A stretch of 5,710 bases of DNA from DSWT01 sp049975385 (GTDB lineage Bacteria > Chloroflexota > Anaerolineae > B4-G1 > SLSP01). The notes under the pieces were generated by a model. That model made no database searches. It saw only the letters and a list, made by a program, of their open reading frames with translations, and had not been told where the DNA came from. Each line of letters starts with the position of its first letter. Positions within the stretch are counted from its first letter, which is position 1. Of the stretch, positions 1-5,641 are shown in pieces. Location: NCBI GenBank assembly GCA_049975385.1, contig JBNGDO010000214.1, positions 1 to 5,710 of the forward strand, read 5' to 3'. Position numbers and translations under genes: made by a program.

Positions 1-4
1 ACAC

Positions 5-10
5 TATACT
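5..10 (+). promoter_or_regulatory. possible -10 box (TATACT)
   Basis: TATACT matches five of six bases of the bacterial -10 consensus. It lies 20 nt upstream of the first GCCCCG hairpin. The -35 region would lie mostly off the left edge, so the promoter cannot be verified. If active, it would transcribe the structured stretch at about 17-157 and perhaps the hydrolase gene. Confidence 0.25.
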
Positions 11-30
11 TACCGCTGAAACAAAAGACA

Positions 31-61
31 GCCCCGCAGTGTAACCAGCACCCGGGGCAAC
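31..61 (+). repeat. hairpin repeat, copy 1
   Basis: GCCCCG (31-36) and CGGGGC (53-58) form a perfect 6-bp stem around a 16-nt loop, followed by AAC. Most of the sequence recurs at 1536-1565: both copies share GCCCCGC, then TGTA, then ACCA, then CCGGGGCAAC, in the same order and nearly the same spacing. Both copies also lie 20-24 nt after a TATAAT-like box. Copy 2 overlaps kinase-derived coding sequence, so shared ancestry is unproven. Confidence 0.45.
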
Positions 62-100
62 AACCAACGGCGATAGCGCACCGTGGTGGGCATAGCATCC

Positions 101-118
101 GCGCGATCAGAATCGCGT
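101..118 (+). other. short hairpin in the hydrolase leader
   Basis: CGCGAT (102-107) pairs perfectly with ATCGCG (112-117) across a four-base loop (CAGA), and a G-T pair at 101/118 can extend the stem. It lies between the first GC hairpin and the terminator-like stem, so the first 150 nt can fold into three consecutive stems. I do not recognise a known RNA family or riboswitch consensus here. Confidence 0.4.
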
Positions 119-121
119 TGC

Positions 122-157
122 CCGCCCCCGCGCGCAGTCGCCGGGGGCGGTGTTATT
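122..157 (+). terminator. GC-rich terminator-like stem upstream of the hydrolase
   Basis: CCGCCCCCG (122-130) and CGGGGGCGG (142-150) make a perfect 9-bp GC stem with an 11-nt loop. It is followed by TGTTATT, a short T-biased tail rather than a full U-run. It could end a gene or small RNA entering from the left, or act as an attenuator about 100 nt ahead of the hydrolase start. The weak tail makes it a moderate call. Confidence 0.5.
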
Positions 158-192
158 GAGAAACGTTGCAGAGAGCGATCTGGAGAGAAATG

Positions 193-250
193 CTATATAG
201 CCAAAGGTATAAGGGAAGGCGATATAGCGGTATATAGATGATATAAGGAG
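193..250 (+). promoter_or_regulatory. AT-rich control region and ribosome site of the hydrolase
   Basis: This stretch repeats the core TATAG or TATAAG five times (near 194, 208, 222, 231 and 242), at first with about 14-nt spacing. One copy, TATAAG at 208-213, could be a -10 box, but no good -35 box stands at the right distance. AAGGAG at 245-250 is a strong ribosome site that ends 8 nt before the GTG at 259, and it decides that start. Confidence 0.45.
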
Positions 251-258
251 TAAATTTC

Positions 259-1161
259 GTGAAAAAAAATGATCATGCAGTTGCGGCCCCAGTTCCTGAG
301 CAGTTGGACCACACGATGACGGCGATCGCCATCCCCGATCAGCCGAATGCGATCGAGATCGGCACCGCCCCGCTCCCCGACGCGACGGCCCAAGAGGCGT
401 GGCACTCGCAATATGGCAGCCAGTTCGCTCGTAACGTCACAGTTGCGACGATCACGCCGTTCCTGCCCGATCCAGCCAGCGCCAGCGGCGCCGCGGTCGT
501 CGTTGCGCCAGGCGGCGGTTTCTTCAGTTTATCGATGGAGAACGAAGGCTGGGATGTCGCCCGCGCTCTGGTCAAGCGCGGCGTCGCGGCATTCGTCCTT
601 AAGTATCGCTTGAACCAGACGCCGGCGGACATGGCCGAATTCAAACGTTCGATGGACGAGATGTTCTCGAACACTGGGCGCCGGCCTCCGCGCCCCGATC
701 CGGAGCAGATGAAGGTTCACCTCGCGCCGCAGCTCGAGGACTCGTGCGCCGCCTTCGCCCTGATCCGGAATCGCGCCGCCACGTGGAAGATCGATCCGGA
801 CCGTATCGGCATGGTGGGCTTCTCAGCCGGTGCAATGCTTACCATGGCGACTGCGCTCGTCGGTGAGAACGCCAAGCCGGCGTTCATCGGCAACATCTAC
901 GGTCCGCTGGCTTCGATGACCGTTCCGGCCGACGCTCCGCCGCTGTTCGTCGCGCTCGCCGCCGATGATCCCTTCTTCGCCAATAGCGGATTTGGGCTGA
1001 TCGAGAGCTGGCGCGCGGCCAAGAGGCCGGTCGAATTTCACCTCTATGAGCAGGGCGGTCACGGCTTCGGCATGTACCCCAAGGAAACGACCAGCACCGG
1101 CTGGTTCAATGCCTTCGTGAGCTGGCTCACCATGCACGGGATGCTCAAGCCCAAGGCATGA
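259..1161 (+). CDS. alpha/beta hydrolase (esterase/lipase-like)
   Basis: This 300-residue protein has the alpha/beta-hydrolase signature of the acetylesterase/BD-FAE-like group, which hydrolyses carboxyl esters; the natural substrate cannot be read from the sequence. An APGGGF oxyanion-hole motif lies at residues 83-88. The nucleophile elbow G-F-S-A-G places Ser189. The likely acid is Asp236 or Asp237 in AADDP, and the base is His268 in GGHGFG, so the catalytic triad is complete. Residues 121-160 form a charged, proline- and arginine-rich insertion that could be a lid. The N-terminus has no hydrophobic signal peptide, so it should be cytoplasmic, whereas many relatives I know are exported. 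The start is GTG, chosen because AAGGAG lies 8 nt upstream and the next in-frame ATG (residue 20) has no such site. No co-transcribed partner is visible. The fold assignment is firm and the exact activity is unknown. Confidence 0.88.
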   Translation: MKKNDHAVAAPVPEQLDHTMTAIAIPDQPNAIEIGTAPLPDATAQEAWHSQYGSQFARNVTVATITPFLPDPASASGAAVVVAPGGGFFSLSMENEGWDVARALVKRGVAAFVLKYRLNQTPADMAEFKRSMDEMFSNTGRRPPRPDPEQMKVHLAPQLEDSCAAFALIRNRAATWKIDPDRIGMVGFSAGAMLTMATALVGENAKPAFIGNIYGPLASMTVPADAPPLFVALAADDPFFANSGFGLIESWRAAKRPVEFHLYEQGGHGFGMYPKETTSTGWFNAFVSWLTMHGMLKPKA

Positions 1162-1505
1162 TGGTGTGTGGGGAAAGCGTCCGGCGGCGCGAGCAGGTGA
1201 GCTTTTCCGTTAAAAATTCCTAACTCGGATAAACCGGAACTAAAAAGGTCTGCGATGCCCATTTCTTGCTCGTTAGGCAAGAATCTGCGTGGTTAGGCTC
1301 TATAGTCTTCGCCCTTTCTCAGCCGAAAGACCCCAGAGAACCAACCCCTGGGGTCTTCTATGTCCCGGACTGTATCAGGCCAGCAATTGAAAAGGCCCGA
1401 TAGAGCACGCCAATTGACCCGATTCTGATCAGTCGCGTAGTAGATGCCGGCTTTGCATAATCCATAATTTACACACTCACGATTCTCATTTGAACAAAGT
1501 CATCC
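1162..1505. other. intergenic stretch without a recognisable gene
   Basis: No credible protein gene or tRNA is seen on either strand. The stretch holds a TTCTTGC/GCAAGAA hairpin (1263-1269 with 1277-1283, 7-nt loop), the strong terminator stem at 1327-1357, and two imperfect copies of CAATTGA followed by CCCGAT (1385-1402 and 1411-1423). A small RNA ending at the terminator is possible, but no good promoter is visible for one. The stretch may be the scar of the rearrangement that beheaded the downstream kinase. Confidence 0.5.
1327..1360 (+). terminator. rho-independent terminator, possibly bidirectional
   Basis: AAGACCCCAG (1327-1336) pairs perfectly with CTGGGGTCTT (1348-1357) over 10 bp with an 11-nt loop. 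The plus-strand tail reads TCTTCTAT and the minus-strand tail reads TCTTTCGG, so either strand has a short T-rich end. It lies about 165 nt after the hydrolase stop, and the hydrolase is the only gene in view that it could serve on the plus strand. Confidence 0.65.
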
Positions 1506-1511
1506 TATAAT
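1484..1511 (+). promoter_or_regulatory. promoter-like site upstream of the kinase remnant
   Basis: A perfect TATAAT (1506-1511) is preceded, with a 16-bp spacer, by TTCTCA (1484-1489), which matches four of six bases of the -35 consensus. Transcription would start near 1518, run through the second GCCCCG hairpin and enter the broken kinase. It may be a real promoter brought in by a rearrangement, or an AT-rich coincidence. Confidence 0.45.
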
Positions 1512-1535
1512 GAAGTCAGTACAGGAAAACAAATT

Positions 1536-1565
1536 GCCCCGCGATGTACGACCATCCGGGGCAAC
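1536..1565 (+). repeat. hairpin repeat, copy 2
   Basis: TTGCCCCG (1534-1541) and CGGGGCAA (1557-1564) form a perfect 8-bp stem with a 15-nt loop. The sequence closely matches copy 1 at 31-61, differing by a few substitutions and short gaps. Its right half, from about 1548, also reads as kinase codons (T-T-I-R-G-N), so the copy straddles the point where kinase similarity begins. Confidence 0.45.
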
Positions 1566-2164
1566 CTCACACTCTTGCAGCGCCAGCCCCCCTCCCCCAG
1601 ACCGAGCAGGTGGACGTCCTCAATGACCTCATCAGCGAGAGCGAGCGCCTGAGCCGCCTCGTCACCGACCTGCTGACCTTGGCCCGTGCCGATGCCGGAC
1701 GCAAACTCGACCTGCAACCGGTCGCCATCTCCCCCCTCGTCGATGACGTATGTCGCCAGGCGCGCTTGCTTGCGCCTGAACGCGAGATCACATGGGATGG
1801 AGTCTCCGCAGACGATACTCTGCGCGTGCAAGCCAACGAGGATGCGCTCAAGCAAGTGCTCCTCATCCTGCTGGATAACGCGATCAAACACGCCAAAGGG
1901 CCGATCCATGTGCGCCTGGACAAAAGCGACAGCCAGGTCGTGATGCGCGTGCAGGACAGCGGGCCGGGGATGTCACCCGCGATGCAGCAGCGTCTCTTCG
2001 ATCGCTTTCACCGGGGCGATACGGCGCGCTCGACGCCGGGCTTTGGCCTGGGCCTTTCCATCGCCCGCGCACTCACCGAAAGCCAGCAGGGGACGCTCAC
2101 CGTCGAAAGCGAGCTCGGTAAAGGCAGCGCCTTCACCATCACGCTGCCGCAAGCACCACAGTAA
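1548..2164 (+). pseudogene. sensor histidine kinase remnant (5' truncated, frameshifted)
   Basis: An intact kinase of this type senses a signal at the membrane, autophosphorylates a histidine and passes the phosphate to a response regulator. Only the rear part remains. From 1548 one frame reads TTIRGNLTLLQRQPP, the segment that normally follows the H-box (SHELRTPL). The similarity then continues in the next frame from about 1592 (LPQTEQVDVLNDLISESERL) to the stop at 2164. A seventh C in the run at 1587-1592 would join the two frames. The ATPase domain is complete: N-box LLDNAIKHA, G1 box DSGPGM, F-box LFDRFHRGD, G2 box GFGLGLS. The sensor region, membrane segments and phospho-accepting His are absent, and the upstream DNA holds them in no frame. 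A 206-codon reading frame from ATG 1544 exists, but it has no well-placed ribosome site and a non-homologous N-terminus. No response regulator is in view. Confidence 0.82.
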
Positions 2165-2221
2165 AAGCATCACAACAAACTGTAACGAATCGAACAGAGG
2201 ATTCTTATCTCAACGAATTTA

Positions 2222-2230
2222 TGTTATAAT
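2222..2230 (+). promoter_or_regulatory. extended -10 promoter of the YyaL gene
   Basis: TGTTATAAT is a perfect extended -10 element (TGn plus TATAAT). Positions 2202-2207 (TTCTTA) give only a weak -35, which is usual for extended -10 promoters. Transcription would begin near 2237, giving a leader of about 43 nt that includes a run of seven T (2253-2259). The surrounding 2217-2260 is almost pure A and T, and an AATATATA/TATATATT hairpin overlaps the -10 box. Confidence 0.6.
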
Positions 2231-2265
2231 ATATAATAATAGTAAATATATATTTTTTTGTCGAG

Positions 2266-2272
2266 AAAGGAG
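2266..2272 (+). promoter_or_regulatory. ribosome binding site that fixes the YyaL start
   Basis: AAAGGAG ends 7 nt before the ATG at 2280. The reading frame is open back to 2043, but that upstream part overlaps the kinase remnant and the promoter and resembles nothing. This site together with the family's usual N-terminus puts the start at 2280. Confidence 0.9.
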
Positions 2273-2279
2273 AATTACC

Positions 2280-4274
2280 ATGCCCAATCGTTTGATCACA
2301 GAAAGCAGCCCGTACCTGCAACAGCACGCCTACAATCCGGTAGACTGGTACCCCTGGGGCGAAGAGGCCTTTGCCGAGGCTGAAGCTGAACAGAAACCCA
2401 TCTTCGTCAGCATCGGGTATTCGACGTGCCACTGGTGCCACGTGATGGCGCACGAGTCCTTCGAGAATACAGAAACCGCGCGGATCCTCAATACCCACTT
2501 CATCAGCATCAAAGTAGACCGCGAGGAACGCCCGGATCTCGACGCCATCTACATGGGCGCAGTGCACGCGATCACCGGCAGCGGCGGCTGGCCGCTCTCG
2601 ATCTTTCTCACGCCCGACAAACAACCGTTCTACGGCGGAACCTACTTCCCGAAGGAACCGCGCTACGGGATGCCCTCTTTTGTACAAGTGCTGCTCGCCA
2701 TCGCCGAAGCGTGGAACGAGCGCCGCGAGGATTTACTCGCCAGCGGGGAGCAGATCCGCGATATTCTTCAACGCCAGCAAGCACTGCCCGCTGCCGGAGA
2801 CACACCTACCGGGAGAGCCGGCGACATTGTCGAAGGCGCCTATCGCGTATTGCGCCAGCAATTCGACCCGGCCCACGGCGGTTGGGGTGGCGCGCCGAAG
2901 TTCCCGCAGCCGATGGCACTGGAATTCTTACTGCGCTACCACCACGCGACCGGTGATCCGTCGGCCCTGTCGATGGTGACGCAAACGCTCGAAGCGATGG
3001 CCCGTGGCGGCATCTTCGACCAAATCGGCGGTGGTTTCCATCGCTACACCGTGGACGCGAACTGGCTCACACCGCACTTCGAGCGCATGCTCTACGACAA
3101 CGCGCAACTCGCGCGCGTCTACCTGCACGCCTGGCAGGTGACGGATGATCCGCTATTTCGCGCCATCACCGAGGAGGTTTTGGACTACATCCAGCGCGAG
3201 ATGACGGATCCCGCAGGCGGGTTCTACGCCGCGCAGGACGCCGATTCGGAAGGCGAAGAAGGCCGCTTCTATTTGTGGACGCCCGCCGAAATTCGGAACG
3301 TGTTCGGCGGCCCGGCGGAACGCTTTCTGGCGCTCTACGGCGTGACCGAGGCGGGCAACTTCGAGGGACGCAACATCCTCACCTTCAAGGGGACCTACGA
3401 GGAACGCGAGACGCTTGCCGCAGCGCGACGACGGCTGTTCGCCGCCCGCGAACAGCGCCCCCACCCTCACCGCGACGAGAAAGTGCTCACCGCGTGGAAC
3501 GGTCTGATGCTCGCCGCCTTCGCCGAAGCCGCCTGGGTATTGGAGCGCGCGGATTATCTGCGTACCGCCGAACGCAACGCGCAGTTCTTGCTGGACGCGT
3601 TGCGCGCCGATGAAGGGCATTTGTGGCGCACCTGGAAAGGTGGGCAGGCGCACATCCCGGGATTCCTCGAGGACTACGCGAACTTGATCGAGGGCTTGCT
3701 CGCACTCTACCAGGCGACGTTTGATCCGCAATGGTACCACGCAGTGCACGGGTTGGTCGAGACGATGCTGGTCCATTTCGCGGCGGAAACCGGGTTCTAC
3801 GACACTGCCGATGACGCCGAAAGTCTCGTCGTGCGCCCGCGCGGCATACAAGACAACGCCACGCCCTCCGGCAATGCGATGGCAGCAACTGTACTGCTCA
3901 AGCTGGCACGGTTGAGCGGTGAACCCCGTTACGCAGAAGACGCGCAGCGCAGCCTGGCGTCAATAGGCAAAATGCCCGCGCAGCACCCGTTGAGCTTCGC
4001 GCAGTGGCTCATCGCATTGGAGAGCACGCTAGCATCACCCACAGAGATCGCCATTGTCGGGGATACGCAAGCCGCCGACACCCAGGCTCTCCTGCAAGCG
4101 ACCGGCAAAGGCTATCACCCGCACCGCCTGATCGTGGCCGGGACGGACGAGACGATCCCCCTCATCCAACACCGCTCGATGCACGACGAGCAGGCGACAG
4201 CCTACGTCTGTGTTGGGGGCACGTGCAAGCCGCCGGTAACCCGCGCGGAGGAAATAAAGACGTTAGCGAGGTAA
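2280..4274 (+). CDS. yyaL: YyaL/DUF255 thioredoxin-domain protein (COG1331 family)
   Basis: This complete 664-residue member of the conserved YyaL/spermatogenesis-associated protein 20 family is close to the usual length of about 680. The N-terminal thioredoxin-like domain (about 1-165) opens with SSPYLQQHAYNPVDW. It carries the redox motif C-H-W-C at Cys50 and Cys53, then KVDREERPDLD, GGWPL and FYGGTYFP. The rest (about 180-580) is an alpha/alpha six-barrel like that of sugar epimerases and glycosidases, with PKFPQP, GGIFDQIGGGFHRY, PHFERMLYDN, AQDADSEGEEG, LTAWNGLM, GFLEDYA and DNATPSGN. A small C-terminal part ends in CVGGTCKPPV (Cys644, Cys649). No signal peptide is seen, so it should be cytoplasmic. 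The biochemical role of the family is not settled: the barrel suggests a sugar-like ligand and the CxxC a redox or structural task. It has its own promoter and appears monocistronic. Confidence 0.96.
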   Translation: MPNRLITESSPYLQQHAYNPVDWYPWGEEAFAEAEAEQKPIFVSIGYSTCHWCHVMAHESFENTETARILNTHFISIKVDREERPDLDAIYMGAVHAITGSGGWPLSIFLTPDKQPFYGGTYFPKEPRYGMPSFVQVLLAIAEAWNERREDLLASGEQIRDILQRQQALPAAGDTPTGRAGDIVEGAYRVLRQQFDPAHGGWGGAPKFPQPMALEFLLRYHHATGDPSALSMVTQTLEAMARGGIFDQIGGGFHRYTVDANWLTPHFERMLYDNAQLARVYLHAWQVTDDPLFRAITEEVLDYIQREMTDPAGGFYAAQDADSEGEEGRFYLWTPAEIRNVFGGPAERFLALYGVTEAGNFEGRNILTFKGTYEERETLAAARRRLFAAREQRPHPHRDEKVLTAWNGLMLAAFAEAAWVLERADYLRTAERNAQFLLDALRADEGHLWRTWKGGQAHIPGFLEDYANLIEGLLALYQATFDPQWYHAVHGLVETMLVHFAAETGFYDTADDAESLVVRPRGIQDNATPSGNAMAATVLLKLARLSGEPRYAEDAQRSLASIGKMPAQHPLSFAQWLIALESTLASPTEIAIVGDTQAADTQALLQATGKGYHPHRLIVAGTDETIPLIQHRSMHDEQATAYVCVGGTCKPPVTRAEEIKTLAR

Positions 4275-4296
4275 AGCGTAACTCACGGATACGCTT
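4274..4296. terminator. small inverted repeat across two facing stop codons
   Basis: AAGCGTA (4274-4280) and TACGCTT (4290-4296) form a perfect 7-bp stem with a 9-nt loop. It overlaps the YyaL stop codon and covers the stop codon of the convergent small gene. There is no T-run on either side, so it is a weak candidate for a shared bidirectional terminator. Confidence 0.3.
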
Positions 4297-4612
4297 CCAT
4301 AGCCGCGCGCAGCGCGCCCTCAACCGTGCCGTCTACGTGTCCTGCGCCGGGGAACATCCATTCTTCAGGATCATAACATTCGTCACTATATTTGTAAATG
4401 GCGAACTTCCACTGCTCCATATCGCCGGTGTAGGTTAGCCGTGCGCGCGGCCCAACGTGCCCGTAATCATCCCGGTCTAAGTAGGCATTTTTCCCCCGAA
4501 AGCGCACAGAGAAAAACTGGTGCGGATTCTTGACAACATCTCGATTGAAACGTGCAACCCGTGCTTCAACATCAGCACGCACCTCATCAGAAATCGCTTT
4601 TTTACGTGGCAT
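4283..4612 (-). CDS. conserved-looking hypothetical protein, 109 residues
   Basis: I do not recognise a named family. The protein begins with a charged, probably helical segment (about 6-28, EVRADVEARVARFN). A beta-rich, aromatic part follows, with FFSVRFRGKNAYLDRDDYG (33-51), RLTYTGDMEQWKFAIYKYS (58-76) and PEEWMFPGAGHVDGTVEGA (82-100). There is no signal peptide or membrane segment and only one cysteine (Cys79), so it is likely a small soluble cytoplasmic protein. From memory it resembles small uncharacterised proteins of filamentous and Chloroflexota-type bacteria, but I cannot confirm this. The start codon lies inside the last codons of pdxA (11-nt overlap), and its ribosome site GGAGGA also lies inside pdxA, which points to translational coupling. 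Its stop faces the YyaL stop across 8 bp. It looks like a real gene because of the strong ribosome site and the coherent composition. Confidence 0.82.
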   Translation of the reverse strand: MPRKKAISDEVRADVEARVARFNRDVVKNPHQFFSVRFRGKNAYLDRDDYGHVGPRARLTYTGDMEQWKFAIYKYSDECYDPEEWMFPGAGHVDGTVEGALRAAMEAYP

Positions 4613-5630
4613 AGTGTTCCTCCATATCCTGCTGTGTGACCCGCGCCGCCATCGCTGCCGCCTCGAGGATCGCCGACAGCATGCTGTCGGGGTGCGCGAT
4701 GCCGCGTCCGGCGATGTCGAAGGCTGTGCCGTGGTCGGCGGAAGTGCGGATGATGGGCAGGCCTAGTGTGATCGTGATCGACTGCTCGAAGCCGTGCGTC
4801 TTCACCGCGATGTGGCCCTGGTCGTGGTACTGGCACACCACCACATCGTAATCGCCGCGAATGGCCTGGAAGAAGACGGAGTCGGCGGGGATGGGGCCGC
4901 GCGCGTCGATGCCCTGCGCCTGCGCCGCCGCAACCGCCGGCCCGATGACGTCCAGTTCCTCGCGCCCCATCAGGCCGTTGTCGCCGTTGTGCGGGTTCAG
5001 CCCGGCGACGGCAATGCGTGGCTGCGGGAAGCCGAGCATCTGCATCCCCTCGTGCGTGATGACGATGGTGTCCAGCACGCCCGAAACCGTCAGGTGGTCC
5101 GCGATGGTGCGGAACGGGATGTGACGCGTGACGTGGGTGACGCGCAAGCCGGGGGTCGCCAGCATCGTCGTGCAGCGTGGCGTGTGGGTCACGTCGGCGA
5201 GGATTTCCGTGTGGCCGATGTAGTCGAAGCCCGCCAGGTGCATCGCCTCTTTGTTGAGCGGCGCGGTTGCCACGGCGTCCACCGCGCCCGCCATCGCCAG
5301 GTCCGTCGCCTTGAGGACATACTCCACCGCTGCCCGCCCCGCTTCCGTCGAAATCTGGCCGAGCGGCGTGGCAGACACGTCGAGGTTGCCCAGATCGAGC
5401 AATGTCAACGTTGCGGCGTCGAACGTGACCTCCGAGACCTGTTTCACTACGCGAAGCGGCGGAATCGGGACGCCCAGGCGCGCTGTCTCAAACGCGCGCG
5501 CGTCGCCGATGACGAGCGGGCGGCACACCTCCCGCACCTCCGGCAGCATCAACGCCTTCACCACCACTTCCGGCCCGATGCCGGCGACGTCTCCAATAGT
5601 GATCGCAATCAACGGCAAAGTGTCTGTCAT
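4602..5630 (-). CDS. pdxA: PdxA-family 4-hydroxythreonine-4-phosphate dehydrogenase
   Basis: PdxA oxidises 4-phosphohydroxy-L-threonine with NAD in the DXP-dependent pyridoxal phosphate (vitamin B6) pathway. It is a metal-dependent cytoplasmic homodimer. The 342 residues match the family length. Visible motifs are GDVAGIGPE (13-21; usually GDPAGIGPE), TAPLNKEA (122-129), GHTE (139-142), NPHNGDNG (212-219), GPIPADSVFF (245-254), YHDQGHIAVK (268-277), GLPIIRTSADHGTAFD (290-305) and GRG. The metal-binding histidines correspond to His170, His214 and His269, and substrate Lys and Arg to Lys277 and Arg295. The substrate Asn (283 in E. coli) appears to be Thr286. The related PdxA2 enzymes act on 4-phospho-threonate or -erythronate and share most motifs, so the exact substrate is open. 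The ATG at 5630 is chosen because AAAGGTG precedes it; an in-frame GTG nine codons upstream lacks a good site. It is the first gene in view of a two-gene operon. Confidence 0.95.
   Translation of the reverse strand: MTDTLPLIAITIGDVAGIGPEVVVKALMLPEVREVCRPLVIGDARAFETARLGVPIPPLRVVKQVSEVTFDAATLTLLDLGNLDVSATPLGQISTEAGRAAVEYVLKATDLAMAGAVDAVATAPLNKEAMHLAGFDYIGHTEILADVTHTPRCTTMLATPGLRVTHVTRHIPFRTIADHLTVSGVLDTIVITHEGMQMLGFPQPRIAVAGLNPHNGDNGLMGREELDVIGPAVAAAQAQGIDARGPIPADSVFFQAIRGDYDVVVCQYHDQGHIAVKTHGFEQSITITLGLPIIRTSADHGTAFDIAGRGIAHPDSMLSAILEAAAMAARVTQQDMEEHYAT
4618..4623 (-). promoter_or_regulatory. ribosome binding site of the 109-residue gene, inside pdxA
   Basis: On the minus strand GGAGGA sits 5 nt before the ATG at 4612. 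It is built from the pdxA codons for Met-Glu-Glu near that protein's C-terminus. Its placement supports the ATG start and coupled translation after pdxA. Confidence 0.8.
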
Positions 5631-5634
5631 AATG

Positions 5635-5641
5635 CACCTTT
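5635..5641 (-). promoter_or_regulatory. ribosome binding site that fixes the pdxA start
   Basis: On the minus strand AAAGGTG lies just before the ATG at 5630, with 6 nt between AAAGG and the start codon. It makes the first residues MTDTLPLIAITIGD, which fits the family's N-terminus. The remaining 5642-5710 shows no clear promoter, so pdxA may be transcribed from further right or from an unseen upstream gene. Confidence 0.75.

Noticed and set aside
1..159. Open frame entering from the left edge (stop at 157-159) as the end of a gene
   Set aside because: Its translation resembles no protein and it runs through the hairpins and the terminator-like stem.
1295..1502. Minus-strand open stretch of about 68 codons in the gap
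   Set aside because: It has no usable start codon, spans the terminator stem and has an implausible composition rich in Trp and Cys.
1587..1598. Programmed frameshift at the C-runs
   Set aside because: The upstream frame has no start codon and no H-box before it meets a stop at 1491, so a shift would not produce a working kinase.
1544..2164. Intact 206-residue histidine kinase starting at ATG 1544
   Set aside because: The first 15 or so residues are an out-of-frame reading of real kinase sequence, there is no H-box histidine or sensor, and the nearest ribosome-like AGGA is about 17 nt away.
2043..2279. 79-residue N-terminal extension of the YyaL protein
   Set aside because: It overlaps the kinase remnant and the AT-rich promoter, and the clear AAAGGAG site and family N-terminus place the start at 2280.
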